A stretch of 64,000 nt of DNA from CAYOHY01 sp964403885. GTDB taxonomy: Bacteria > Actinomycetota > Coriobacteriia > Anaerosomatales > PHET01. Where the stretch lies: assembly GCA_964403885.1 (NCBI GenBank), contig CAYOHY010000001.1:48847-112846 (forward strand), in the 5' to 3' direction. Position 1 is the first letter of the stretch; each line of letters begins with the position of its first letter. Both the position numbers and the translations under genes were made by a program. Of the stretch, positions 54,143 through 63,291 are shown in pieces. The notes under the pieces were generated by a model that was not told where the DNA came from, did no database searches, and worked only from the letters and a program-made list of their open reading frames with translations.

Positions 54143-56310
54143 CGCCGTGGCTCACAACACACGCTCGGGGTTTGCGCGCCGCCGCGTGGACCGTCCTCGT
54201 GGTCCTCGCTTGTTCGCGCGGTCTGTTCGCGTTGATGGATCTGCCCGTCACCGTCGACATCGCTCTGACGGCGGGGCTGAGCTACCTTCTGCCGATGGTG
54301 ATCGCGCTCGGCGTCTTCGCGCCGTTGGCCATCGTTACCCGCGGGTCTGTGGAGCATCGGCTCTGGGGCATGCTGTTCGTGGCCTTGGGCAGCGTGCTGG
54401 TGGCCGAGCTCTACTACGTGTGGCACGCGCTCACCGTCGACGCGGTCAACTCCTGGCTGCTCGTTCCGGTGAGAGTCCTTCACGCGGTGGGGGCGCTGTC
54501 CTTCCTGTCGATCGTCGGGATGCTCACCGTGGTGGGCGGACGCAGCAACGCGTCGAAGGTTCGCTCGTACCTTGAAGTCGCGGCCGCCGCGCTTGCTCTG
54601 ACCCCGCTCATCTACGTCTTCTGGACCTATCCCGCGATTGGCACCCAGCCCGGGAGAGGCGTGGGCGTCGCCTTGACCACGGCCTTCTATCCCGTCTTCG
54701 GCATGGCGATGCTCGTGGGCACCATCGCCGCGATGGTCGGCTGGAAGGCTTCTCGTTGGCGGGCGTGGGAGCGCATCTCGGCGATCGGTCTTGGCATCTA
54801 CTCGTTCGGCCTCATCGTCTTCCCCTGGTGGTTCATCGGCGGGGGCATGGCGTTTCGCTCGCGCGCAGACTGGTTCACGGCGATGCTGGGCCTCGGCGTG
54901 TCGGTGTTGTTCGTGGGTGCGGTCTACCGAGCGACCTCGCCCAGGCACGACGGGCTCGTTGAGGCGTGGCCCATGGCCTCAGTGCCCATGCGCCGTCTGG
55001 GCCAGGTCTATCCGGCGCTCATGTCGCTCGCGTTGCCGCTGTTGGGCTTCCTTGCGTACTCGATGCCGCCTGCGGGTGCGCGTCCGGTGGGCATCTGTGC
55101 GTTCTTGCTCGCGCTCGTGTTGATCGCGCAGAGCGGGTTGGTCGCCTGGGACAGGGCGCGGACCGAGGGGCGCAGCGCGCGCGACCCGTTCAGCGGGGCG
55201 CTGACCCGTCCGGAGCTTGCCGCGCGTCTCGATCAGATGGTGACGCGTGCGACCGAGGCGGGTCTTCCCCTCAGCATCGTGCTGTTCTCGGCGGGAGGAT
55301 CGGACCGCTACGATTCGGTTGTGAGCGGGGCACGGGAGGCGTCTGTGCTGGCTACAGCTCTGGCCGCCGAGTCGCCCGATGGCCGCGTGTACGCTGCCGA
55401 GAGCGAGCGGTTCGTGATGCTTGTCGAGGATGCCGACGCGTACGAGGCGGCCGCCATCGCCCGGCGGGCATGGATTCGCACCTCGCGCGCGGTGAGCGAG
55501 GCCGGCTTGTCCCACATACAGATCGCCGCCGGGATCGCGGCGTTGCCGGCACACGCGCTCGACGCGGCCCATCTGATGCGGAGCGCGACCGTCGCGTTGG
55601 GCGCTGCCGAGGGAGCCGACGACGAGCCGGTGGTCATCTACGACGAGTCGTTGAACGCGGTCGCGACCGAGGAGTACGTCTCACGGGCCCGTATGCGCAC
55701 TTTGCGCGCGACCGTTCGCGCGCTCGCCGAAGCCGTGGACGCGCGTGACCCCGCCACCAAGCACCACTCCGTGCACGTCGCCGAGCTCGCGACCGCGCTT
55801 GGTCAGGTCATGGACCTCCCGGACGACCGGGTGCAGATCGTGGGCCTGGCCGCCCTCATGCACGACGTGGGCAAGATCGGCATCCGAGACGAGGTCTTGC
55901 TCAAGGAGGACAGGCTCACCGAGGAGGAACGCGCCGAGATCGAGGAGCACGTCGTGCTGAGCGAGCGGATCCTTGCGCCCGCGCACCTCGACGAGGTGCT
56001 TCCGCTCGTGCGCTATCACCACGAGCGATGGGACGGCAGGGGATATCCGGAAGGGCTGCGTGAGCACGAGATTCCGCTCGAGGCGCGGATACTCGCGGTG
56101 TGTGACGCCTTCGAGACGATGACCACCGGACGACCGTATCGCGCCGCGCGTTCGACCGCCGAGGCGCTCACCGAGCTCGAGGCATGCGCGGGTGCCCAGT
56201 TCGACCCCTTGGTGACGGCAACCTTCGTGAGGATGATCCGGCGGCTGGACGCGGGTCCCACATGGGTGCCGCAGTCGACTGCGGAAGTGGCGATGGAGAG
56301 CACGACCTGA
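54139..56310 (+). CDS. Membrane HD-GYP protein with degenerate GGDEF domain, paralogue 2
   Basis: About 723 aa with the same layout as paralogue 1: membrane part (~1-320), GGDEF-like domain (~345-505), HD-GYP domain (~530-700). The GGDEF domain is catalytically dead on sequence: the start reads RDPFSGALTRPEL and the signature position reads YAAESERFVML, with none of the G-G-D-E-F residues except E and F. The HD-GYP motifs are complete (LMHDVGKIGI; HHERWDGRGYPEGL). So this should be a pure phosphodiesterase. Start at ATG 54139 overlaps the previous stop (ATGA); the frame is open further 5'. Confidence 0.9.
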   Translation: MTPWLTTHARGLRAAAWTVLVVLACSRGLFALMDLPVTVDIALTAGLSYLLPMVIALGVFAPLAIVTRGSVEHRLWGMLFVALGSVLVAELYYVWHALTVDAVNSWLLVPVRVLHAVGALSFLSIVGMLTVVGGRSNASKVRSYLEVAAAALALTPLIYVFWTYPAIGTQPGRGVGVALTTAFYPVFGMAMLVGTIAAMVGWKASRWRAWERISAIGLGIYSFGLIVFPWWFIGGGMAFRSRADWFTAMLGLGVSVLFVGAVYRATSPRHDGLVEAWPMASVPMRRLGQVYPALMSLALPLLGFLAYSMPPAGARPVGICAFLLALVLIAQSGLVAWDRARTEGRSARDPFSGALTRPELAARLDQMVTRATEAGLPLSIVLFSAGGSDRYDSVVSGAREASVLATALAAESPDGRVYAAESERFVMLVEDADAYEAAAIARRAWIRTSRAVSEAGLSHIQIAAGIAALPAHALDAAHLMRSATVALGAAEGADDEPVVIYDESLNAVATEEYVSRARMRTLRATVRALAEAVDARDPATKHHSVHVAELATALGQVMDLPDDRVQIVGLAALMHDVGKIGIRDEVLLKEDRLTEEERAEIEEHVVLSERILAPAHLDEVLPLVRYHHERWDGRGYPEGLREHEIPLEARILAVCDAFETMTTGRPYRAARSTAEALTELEACAGAQFDPLVTATFVRMIRRLDAGPTWVPQSTAEVAMESTT

Positions 56311-56345
56311 CGCAAACGGGATATACTGCACGTGTTCGTGTCTGG

Positions 56346-56363
56346 CGGGCCTTGGGGGGCCCG
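56346..56363 (+). other. Leader hairpin before the third GGDEF/HD-GYP gene
   Basis: CGGGCC (56346-56351) pairs with GGCCCG (56358-56363), six-base loop. It follows TATACT (56322-56327), a possible -10 with no -35, in the gap between paralogues 2 and 3. Confidence 0.4.
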
Positions 56364-56387
56364 TGACCGTGGGGGAGACGGGCGTTC

Positions 56388-58568
56388 GTGGGTCTTGACT
56401 CCGACGTTGCCGAGGTGGCGCCTACTCAGGGCGCCGCAGGGGCAGCATCTCAGCGTATCCGTGTCTGGGCATGGGCCTGTCTCGGCATCATGGGCGGGTT
56501 GTATTTCGTGACGCTGCGGGCCGCGTTGCCCCCCGCGTTTAGGCTGGTGATGCTCGAGGCCATCTACTGCACCCCCATCCTCCTGACAGTCATCTTCTCC
56601 GTACGTGCCCGCGCGATGAGCGAAGGTGTTGAGCGGGTCTTCTGGCTGTGTCTGGGTGCGGCCAACGCGATTCTTCTGGGCTGCGAGCTGCTGCTCATGT
56701 GGTGGGTCTTCGCGATCGATCCGGCCGGCCCGCCTCGCGTGTGTTGGCCGTTCCACATCATGCACGGGGTCGCCGCGGTGTTCTTCATCGGCCTGCTGGT
56801 CTCGATGAGCCGCCTCACCCAGTCCTCCGGTGCGGCGCGGTCCCGAGTGGCCTTCGACGCAGCCGCGCTGTCGGTGATCGCGGGCGCGCTCATCCTGAGG
56901 TTCTACGTCCGGCCCATCATGGGCCCGGCCGGCGCGTCGGTGGGCGAGACGCTGCTGGGTACCGGATATCCGTTGTTCGGGCTGATGATGGTGTGCGGGA
57001 CGATCGGCAACGTCGTCGGCATGAAGGTGGACCGGTGGCGCGCATGGGACCGCCTGGTCGCCATCTCGCTCAGCATGTACGCCGTGGCCATCTCTTTGTG
57101 GCCTCTGTGGTACACCACCGCTGCCGGCGGCTCGCGCAACTACGAGCGTGGACTGCTCGACTTGGTGCAGTTCACGGGGCACTGGCTGCTGATGATGGCC
57201 GCCGTCTACCGCCTCACAGAACCCGGGGCGCGTCCGTTGCGGCCCCTGCCGCCGTTGGCCGCCGGTCGCTTCCGGTGGTCCAACGTGGTGGTGCCGGTGG
57301 TCACGGTCGCCGCGATACCCCTGTTCGCCTACGCGGCGTACTCGTCGATGCCCGGCGGGTGGTTTTGGGTGTATGCCGTGGCGGCAACGGTGATGACGAC
57401 ACTGGTCCTTGGCCGCAGTGTGGTGGTGGCACTCGAGCACGGTGTGCTGTTCCACCGCTCCATCACCGACCCCCTGACTGGCCTGTACAACCACCGGTTC
57501 TTCCATGATCGGCTCGACCAAGAGCTCGAGCAGGCGGCCCGATACGGGGAGTCGCTCTCGCTGATCGCTCTCGACATCGATGACTTCGGCGCATACAACG
57601 AGCGTCATGGCCACATGGCGGGCGACCGGCTGCTCGTCGACGCGGCGTCGCTCTTCCAAGGCGTGTGCACGCGGTCGTGCACCGTCGCACGCCTTGGTGG
57701 CGACGAGTTCGCGGTGATCTTGCCCGCCACGGAGCTGTCCGAGGCCACCGTCATCGCTCGGCGGATGCTTGATGTGCTGTCGATCGAGGCAGGCGAGCGT
57801 CCCGGAAGCGTGTCGGTCTCGGCGGGGGTGGCTTCATTCCCGATGCACGCCGTCGATGCCGAGCGGCTGATGCGGGTAGCGGACGGAGCGCTGTTCGACG
57901 CCAAGGAGTCAGGCAAGGCCGGCGTGGTCGCCTACGACACCGAGCGTGTTCCTGACCTCAGTGCGCGCGAGCGCATCAGCCGTCTCGAGCGCCAGAACCG
58001 GCTGTCGGCCGTGCGCGCGCTTGCGGCGGCGGTCGATGCGCGCGACGCATCGACCCGCGACCACTCGGCCACGGTCGCGCATCTCGCGCGTGCCGTGGGC
58101 GTACGGATGGGGTGGTCAGAAGACGACCTGCGCCAGCTCGAGACCGCAGCGACACTGCACGACGTGGGCAAGATCGGGATCCCTGACTCACTGCTCAACA
58201 AGCGTGGGCCGCTCTCGGAGCGCGAGACCCAGCAGATCCGTCAGCACTCCGTGTTGGGTCAGCAGATCCTGTCCTCGGCGGGCTTGTCTGAGATCATGCC
58301 GGTGGTGCGCTCGCACCACGAGCACTGGGACGGTTCGGGATACCCGGACGGCCTGGCGGGCGAGGAGATCCCCCTGGGCGCGCGCATCATCGGCGTGTGC
58401 GACGCCTATGACACCATGGTGACCGACCGTCCCCAGAGCCCGCCCATGCGCCGAGAGGACGCACTCGCGCTCATCGAGGACGAGGCGGGCTTTCGGTTCG
58501 ACCCCGCGTGTGTGGCAGCGCTTCGTTCGGTGCTGCTGTCGTCGGCCCAGGCGAGCGTGTCGCGGTAG
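56388..58568 (+). CDS. Membrane GGDEF/HD-GYP protein, paralogue 3 (both motifs intact)
   Basis: About 726 aa. Membrane part (~25-330), GGDEF domain (~360-520) with SITDPLTGLYNHRFF and the intact signature RLGGDEFAVILP (~436), then HD-GYP (~545-720) with LHDVGKIGIPD (~590) and HHEHWDGSGYPDGL (~642). No RxxD inhibitory site is seen before the GGDEF motif. Predicted bifunctional c-di-GMP enzyme. GTG start with GGGGGAG upstream; 77 bases after paralogue 2. Convergent with korB. Confidence 0.92.
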   Translation: MGLDSDVAEVAPTQGAAGAASQRIRVWAWACLGIMGGLYFVTLRAALPPAFRLVMLEAIYCTPILLTVIFSVRARAMSEGVERVFWLCLGAANAILLGCELLLMWWVFAIDPAGPPRVCWPFHIMHGVAAVFFIGLLVSMSRLTQSSGAARSRVAFDAAALSVIAGALILRFYVRPIMGPAGASVGETLLGTGYPLFGLMMVCGTIGNVVGMKVDRWRAWDRLVAISLSMYAVAISLWPLWYTTAAGGSRNYERGLLDLVQFTGHWLLMMAAVYRLTEPGARPLRPLPPLAAGRFRWSNVVVPVVTVAAIPLFAYAAYSSMPGGWFWVYAVAATVMTTLVLGRSVVVALEHGVLFHRSITDPLTGLYNHRFFHDRLDQELEQAARYGESLSLIALDIDDFGAYNERHGHMAGDRLLVDAASLFQGVCTRSCTVARLGGDEFAVILPATELSEATVIARRMLDVLSIEAGERPGSVSVSAGVASFPMHAVDAERLMRVADGALFDAKESGKAGVVAYDTERVPDLSARERISRLERQNRLSAVRALAAAVDARDASTRDHSATVAHLARAVGVRMGWSEDDLRQLETAATLHDVGKIGIPDSLLNKRGPLSERETQQIRQHSVLGQQILSSAGLSEIMPVVRSHHEHWDGSGYPDGLAGEEIPLGARIIGVCDAYDTMVTDRPQSPPMRREDALALIEDEAGFRFDPACVAALRSVLLSSAQASVSR

Positions 58569-58589
58569 CGGGATAGGCGCGCGCCGAAG

Positions 58590-59471
58590 TCACAGGCGCA
58601 GCATCAGCTCCGTCACGTCGCGCGGCTTCTCGGCACGCGTGAACCCCGGTTGCGCCGAGGCGGGTGTCTGCTCCTCGTAGGTGGGCCGCCCCTGCTCGCG
58701 GTAGTACACGCCTATCGGCACCCGGCACGACTCGGGCGTGCAGGTGAGCTCGTGAAACGCGGTGAGCGACAGGTCGAACGCCGCGGAGCGGTCACTGGCG
58801 TCCCAGCCGGACTCTTCCAGCTTGTAGATGCGGTCGCGGAACCACTTGAACGTGTTGAGCTTGTTCCAGGTCACGCATGGCTGGAAGACGTCGACCACGG
58901 CGAAGCCCTTGTGGGTGAGCGCCTCGATGTAGAGGCCCGTCAGGTGGGGGATGTCGCCGGCGAACCCGCGGGCGATGAACGTCGCGCCCTCGGCGAGCGC
59001 GAGTCCGATCGGGTTGATCGGCTCCTCGAGCACTCCGTGCGGGGTGGAGACGGTGGGCATGAGGTGGTCGGTGGTGGGGGACGCCTGGCCGGTGGTCAGG
59101 CCGTAGATCTGGTTGTCGTGCGCGATGACGGTGAGGTCGACGTTGCGTCGGCACGCGTGCACGAAGTGACCCAGCCCGATGCCGTAGCCGTCGCCGTCAC
59201 CCATCTCGACGATCACGTGCTGGTCCGGTCGCGTCAGGCGGTATGCGCTCGCCGGCGGGAGTGAGCGGCCGTGCAGCGCATGGAACCCCTGGACATCGTA
59301 GAAGTCGGCGCCATTCCCGTGACAGCCGATGCCCCAAAACATCGCGAACTCGCGCTTCTCCCAGCCCAGCTCTTCCAGTGCGCGCTTGAGCGCTTCGAAC
59401 ATGCCGTGGTTCCCGCAGCCGGGGCACCACGTGGGGCGGTTCGCCGTGTTGAAGTCGTGTGCCGCAACCAT
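58590..59471 (-). CDS. korB: 2-oxoacid:ferredoxin oxidoreductase, beta subunit
   Basis: 293 aa thiamine-diphosphate subunit. Cluster/TPP motifs WCPGCGNHG near the N-terminus, GDGDGYGIGLGH (TPP/Mg), and HDNQIYGLTTGQASPTT. Paired with the alpha subunit four bases upstream. KorAB-type enzymes decarboxylate 2-oxoglutarate or other 2-oxoacids with ferredoxin; the exact substrate cannot be told from sequence here. Its presence implies low-potential ferredoxin metabolism. Confidence 0.93.
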   Translation of the reverse strand: MVAAHDFNTANRPTWCPGCGNHGMFEALKRALEELGWEKREFAMFWGIGCHGNGADFYDVQGFHALHGRSLPPASAYRLTRPDQHVIVEMGDGDGYGIGLGHFVHACRRNVDLTVIAHDNQIYGLTTGQASPTTDHLMPTVSTPHGVLEEPINPIGLALAEGATFIARGFAGDIPHLTGLYIEALTHKGFAVVDVFQPCVTWNKLNTFKWFRDRIYKLEESGWDASDRSAAFDLSLTAFHELTCTPESCRVPIGVYYREQGRPTYEEQTPASAQPGFTRAEKPRDVTELMLRL

Positions 59472-59475
59472 CGGC

Positions 59476-61287
59476 TCACGCGTCCTTTCCGTTGACGAAG
59501 GTGCCGGCGTCGGTGAGCTCGACCGGCTCGCCCAGCCACTCCTTGATGGTCGCGTACACGAGCTCGGGCGAGATGGGCCGACCGTCTGAGCGCTGCAGGC
59601 TCATGTCGGGTCTGACCAGGCACTGCTCGGCGATCAGCCCTTCGAGCTGCCCGGTCGCGTTGCCCTCGATCACCATCCACGGCACGTCTGCCGAGACGAA
59701 CGCCTCGACCTCGTCGGCGGGGAAGGGCCACAGGGTGACGGTGTGCAGCATCTGGATACGCCGGCCCTCGGCGGCGAGCCACTTCATCGCCTCGAGCACC
59801 GGCATCTTGGTGGTGCCGAAGCACACCAGCCGCAGCTCGGGGTCGGGGTCGCCGTAGACGCGCGGCTCCGGGACGAGCTCGCGGGCGAGATCGAGCTTGC
59901 GCAGACGCTTGTCGTTCTGTTCGGCGCGGGCGGTCCGCTCCTCGCCGGCGGCTCCGTAGCCGGCGGCGTCGTGCTCGTAGGAGTTGACCAGCTGCACGGC
60001 GCCTTCGACGCCGGGCAGCACGCGCGGCGAGACGCCGTCTTCGGCGGGGGCGTAGCGGCGGTAGGGGGTCTCGACGCTGCCTTCGGCCTGCAGCTTGCCG
60101 CGCGAGATGGTCACCGCGGCGGTGTCGAACGGGTCTTGTGTCTGCCGGTTGTCCGAGAGGTAGGAGTCGCCTAGGACGATCACCGGCGTCTGGAGCTCAT
60201 CGGCGAGGTTGAACGCCTTCCAGGTGAGCTCGAACGCCTCGGTGTGGTCGCCGGGCGCAAGCACCACGCGCGGGAACTCGCCTTGGGCGGCGTGCAGCGC
60301 GAAGCGCAGGTCGCTTTGCTCCGTCCACGTGGGCAGTCCGGTCGCCGGGCCGGGCCTCGTGAACAGTCCCACCACGCAGGCGCTCTCCGACACGCCGGCG
60401 AATCCGAACGCCTCGACCATGAGCGCGAACCCGCCGCCCGCGCTCGCACACATCGAGCGGGTGCCGCCAAACGCGCCGCCCAGCACCATGTTCATGGCGG
60501 CGATCTCGTCTTCGGTGTGCTTGACCACCACGTCGTAGGTGTCCGCGTGCTTCGCCATGAAGTGCAGCAGCGAGCTCGCCGGCGTCATGGGGTAGGCGCA
60601 GTACAGGCCGATGCCCGCTGCCAGCGCGCCCAGGCCGATCGCCTCGTTGCCGTCGGCCATCACGCGCACCGGCGCGTCCTCGACGGGCGCGAGCTTGTAG
60701 GGGAAGTCGCACGTCATCTCGCGAGCGGCGTGGAAGCCCGCAGTGGCGACGGCGATGTTTTGCTCGGCGATCTCGGGGGCCTTGTGGGCGAACTGGGCGC
60801 GGATGGACTCGAGGAGGCCATCGAGACCGAAGTCCATGTGACCCAACGTGGCACCCAGCGCTGCGACGTTGCGCATGATCTTGATGCCGCCGGCGTCTCG
60901 CACGATGTCGGTGAGCGGGACGGCGACCACACACAGGTCGTCTCGGCCGAGAAGGTCGTCGTCGTCCGGTGTGAAGTCGGCGGGGTCGTAGATGACGGCG
61001 GCACCTGGGGTGAGTTCGGCGATGTGGAGCCGCACGGTGGGGCGGTCGAGAGCGACCAGCACGTCGGTGGGCATGACGTGGCTGAAGATGGGGTCTGCGC
61101 TCACGCGCAGGTGGTAGGTGTTGTGGCCGCCCTTGATGAGCGAGGGATACTCGGTGAGGTCGAAGCAGTGGTAGCCGGCTCGTGCGAACACGCGGGCGAG
61201 CGACTGACCGGCGGCTTTGATGCCAAAGCCCGCAGGTCCGCCGATCCGGAGTCGCACCTCTCGCCCGTAGGGGGAGGCCTGGTTCAT
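59476..61287 (-). CDS. korA: 2-oxoacid:ferredoxin oxidoreductase, gamma-alpha fusion subunit
   Basis: 603 aa. The first ~190 residues are the gamma-type domain (GGPAGFGIKAAGQSLARVF), then the pyrimidine-binding alpha domain (~210-390; YPMTPASSLLHFM, KHTEDEIAAMNM, SAGGGFALM), then domain II. This gamma-alpha fusion is usual for KorA/2-oxoglutarate oxidoreductases. AAGGGA precedes the ATG. Divergent from coaBC, 91 bases between. Confidence 0.92.
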   Translation of the reverse strand: MNQASPYGREVRLRIGGPAGFGIKAAGQSLARVFARAGYHCFDLTEYPSLIKGGHNTYHLRVSADPIFSHVMPTDVLVALDRPTVRLHIAELTPGAAVIYDPADFTPDDDDLLGRDDLCVVAVPLTDIVRDAGGIKIMRNVAALGATLGHMDFGLDGLLESIRAQFAHKAPEIAEQNIAVATAGFHAAREMTCDFPYKLAPVEDAPVRVMADGNEAIGLGALAAGIGLYCAYPMTPASSLLHFMAKHADTYDVVVKHTEDEIAAMNMVLGGAFGGTRSMCASAGGGFALMVEAFGFAGVSESACVVGLFTRPGPATGLPTWTEQSDLRFALHAAQGEFPRVVLAPGDHTEAFELTWKAFNLADELQTPVIVLGDSYLSDNRQTQDPFDTAAVTISRGKLQAEGSVETPYRRYAPAEDGVSPRVLPGVEGAVQLVNSYEHDAAGYGAAGEERTARAEQNDKRLRKLDLARELVPEPRVYGDPDPELRLVCFGTTKMPVLEAMKWLAAEGRRIQMLHTVTLWPFPADEVEAFVSADVPWMVIEGNATGQLEGLIAEQCLVRPDMSLQRSDGRPISPELVYATIKEWLGEPVELTDAGTFVNGKDA

Positions 61288-61363
61288 CGCGCGGGTCCCT
61301 TCGTCGTGGTGCGTGCCTGCGAGTGTTTGTTCCCGACCGGATAACGGGGGTCACCCGCGGTCG

Positions 61364-61372
61364 TGAGATAAT
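61364..61372 (+). promoter_or_regulatory. Extended -10 promoter of coaBC, leaderless transcript likely
   Basis: TGAGATAAT fits TGn + GATAAT, ending only 6 bases before the ATG at 61379. Transcription would begin at or next to the A of the start codon, and there is no Shine-Dalgarno. Confidence 0.65.
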
Positions 61373-61378
61373 GCGTCC

Positions 61379-62599
61379 ATGAATCCGACACGAACACCCA
61401 CTGTAGTCGTAGGCGTGACCGGCTGTATCGCCGCCTACAAGTCGTGTGAGCTCGTGCGTGCGCTCATGCGCGCGGGCTGCCGCGTCAAGGTGGTCATGAC
61501 CGAGAACGCGACCCGCTTCGTGGGCACAGCGACGTTCAGGGCGCTGTCCGGCGAGCCGGTCGCCGTGTCGCTGTGGGACGAGCCGGCCGCGCGCGTACAC
61601 CACGTCTCGCTCGCCGAGGAGGCCGACGTGTTCGTGGTGGCCCCGGCGACCGCCAACGTGGTGGCCAAGCTCGCGCAGGGCCGCGCCGACGACCTGCTCA
61701 CCACCTCCGCGCTCGCCACCGAGGCGCCCCTCGTGGTCGCCCCGGCGATGAACGTCCACATGTGGCGGGCCGAGGCGACTCAAGCCAACATCGCGACGCT
61801 GCGTGCGCGGGGCGCCATCATCGTCGAGCCCGAGCGCGGCGAGCTCGCGTGCGGGGACGTGGGAGAGGGACGCCTCGCTCAGGTGGACGATATCGCGGCT
61901 GCGGTGCTCGCCGAGGTCGCCCGTTCTCGCGACCTGGCGGGCGTGCGGATGCTTGTCACCGCCGGGCCCACGCGCGAGATGATCGACCCGGTGCGCTTCA
62001 TCACCAACGCGAGCAGCGGCACCACCGGCTACGCCGTCGCCGAGGAGGCCGCCAGACGCGGCGCTCAGGTGACGCTCGTGAGCGGGCCCACCGGTCTTCC
62101 CGACCCCTTCGGGGTGACCACGGTTCGCGTCACCACGGCCCTCGAGATGGCATCAGCGGTCGAGCAGGCGTACGGCGAGACGCAGGTGGTGGTCGCGACC
62201 GCGGCGGTCTCGGACTTTCGCCCCGCGCACCCGGTGACGCATAAGGTCAAGAAGACCGATGCGCCTGATTCGGTCGAACTCGTGCGAAACCCTGATATCC
62301 TTGCGGACCTCGGGTCGCGCAAGGGTACGCGCTTCCTCGTGGGATTCGCCGCCGAGACCGACGACGTTCTGGCCAACGCCGCTGCCAAGCTCGCCGGCAA
62401 GCACCTCGATCTTGTGGTGGCCAACGATGTCTCAGATCCCTCGCTCGGGTTTGCGAGCGTCTCCAACCGCGTGTGGTTCGTGGACGCCCAAGGCGCCGAG
62501 GAGCTTCCCGTCATGACCAAGAAGGCCATCGCCGTCGCACTGTGCGACCGGATCGCTTCCGGTGTGCACGACGCGACCGTCAGAGAGGAGAGCCGATGA
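61379..62599 (+). CDS. coaBC: Bifunctional PPC decarboxylase / PPC synthetase (CoA synthesis)
   Basis: 406 aa. N-terminal CoaC flavoprotein domain (~1-190) with GVTGCIAAYKS, catalytic His in RVHHVSLAEEAD, PAMNVHMW and active-site Cys in ELACGDVGEGRL. C-terminal CoaB domain (~195-400) with TAGPTREMIDPVRFITN and lysine motif KVKKTD. Makes 4'-phosphopantetheine from phosphopantothenate and cysteine. ATG next to the promoter, no ribosome-binding site. Confidence 0.97.
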   Translation: MNPTRTPTVVVGVTGCIAAYKSCELVRALMRAGCRVKVVMTENATRFVGTATFRALSGEPVAVSLWDEPAARVHHVSLAEEADVFVVAPATANVVAKLAQGRADDLLTTSALATEAPLVVAPAMNVHMWRAEATQANIATLRARGAIIVEPERGELACGDVGEGRLAQVDDIAAAVLAEVARSRDLAGVRMLVTAGPTREMIDPVRFITNASSGTTGYAVAEEAARRGAQVTLVSGPTGLPDPFGVTTVRVTTALEMASAVEQAYGETQVVVATAAVSDFRPAHPVTHKVKKTDAPDSVELVRNPDILADLGSRKGTRFLVGFAAETDDVLANAAAKLAGKHLDLVVANDVSDPSLGFASVSNRVWFVDAQGAEELPVMTKKAIAVALCDRIASGVHDATVREESR

Positions 62600-62955
62600 T
62601 CCGCAATCTCGAGGGTCAGGCCAAGCGTTTGTCCGCCTATGTGGGCGAGAACGAGATCTATGAGGACCGCCCGCTGTATCAGGCGCTCGTCGAGCAGGCG
62701 CGCATCCAGGGGTGTGCCGGCGCCACCGCGCTTCGCGGCATGGTGGGCTTTGGCGCCTCGAGCCGCGACGTCGCCAAGCACGGCATGCGCATGTCCACCG
62801 ACTGTCCGGTGCTCGTCACCGTGACCGACGAAGCGCATCGCATCGTCGCACTTGCGGAGCTGTGGTCGACGATGGTGGTGGCCGGCCTGGTGACCATAGA
62901 GGACGTCGGCGTGGTGCTCTACGCCGGTCGCGGAGACGGTTCTGACGAGGCGTAG
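62596..62955 (+). CDS. DUF190 family protein
   Basis: 119 aa. Family pattern VGENEIYEDRPLYQALVEQARIQGCAGATALRGMVGFG and DCPVLVTVTDEAHRI. DUF190 has a PII-like ferredoxin fold and often sits by fluoride channel genes (crcB/fluC), but none is seen here. ATG overlaps the coaBC stop (ATGA) and has GAGAGGAG six bases upstream. No function assigned. Confidence 0.93.
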   Translation: MIRNLEGQAKRLSAYVGENEIYEDRPLYQALVEQARIQGCAGATALRGMVGFGASSRDVAKHGMRMSTDCPVLVTVTDEAHRIVALAELWSTMVVAGLVTIEDVGVVLYAGRGDGSDEA

Positions 62956-62976
62956 CCGAATACCTCGCAATTTCGC

Positions 62977-63005
62977 TTGAGGAGTGGCGAGGTGCGATGT
63001 AAACT
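62977..63005 (+). promoter_or_regulatory. Promoter of tRNA-Pro
   Basis: TTGAGG (62977-62982), 17-base spacer, TAAACT (63000-63005), 26 bases before the tRNA. Confidence 0.75.
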
Positions 63006-63031
63006 ATCGCCTTGCCGCTTGGCGGTGATTT

Positions 63032-63108
<77 letters not shown>

Positions 63109-63116
63109 GCACTTTT

Positions 63117-63148
63117 CGAGGCGTCCTTCGGGGCGCCTCGTTCTGTTT
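63117..63148 (+). terminator. Intrinsic terminator after tRNA-Pro
   Basis: CGAGGCGTCC (63117-63126) pairs with GGGCGCCTCG (63131-63140), one G-U, TTCG loop, then TTCTGTTT. Confidence 0.9.
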
Positions 63149-63204
63149 GGGCAGGTCTGATCGCTCTGTCGCCTGTTTCGCTCGTGCTTCCGGCCAGCGC
63201 GCTG

Positions 63205-63233
63205 TTTCAACTCGGTGCAATTGTGCATACGAT
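63205..63233 (+). promoter_or_regulatory. Candidate promoter of the terminal ATP-grasp gene
   Basis: TTTCAA (63205-63210), 17-base spacer, TACGAT (63228-63233), 58 bases before the ATG. -35 only partly matches. Confidence 0.5.
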
Positions 63234-63291
63234 ACGAGGGGTCAAGGCGTGTGTCGGCGGGTACCACGAACGAAGGCCGGGTGGATTCGGC

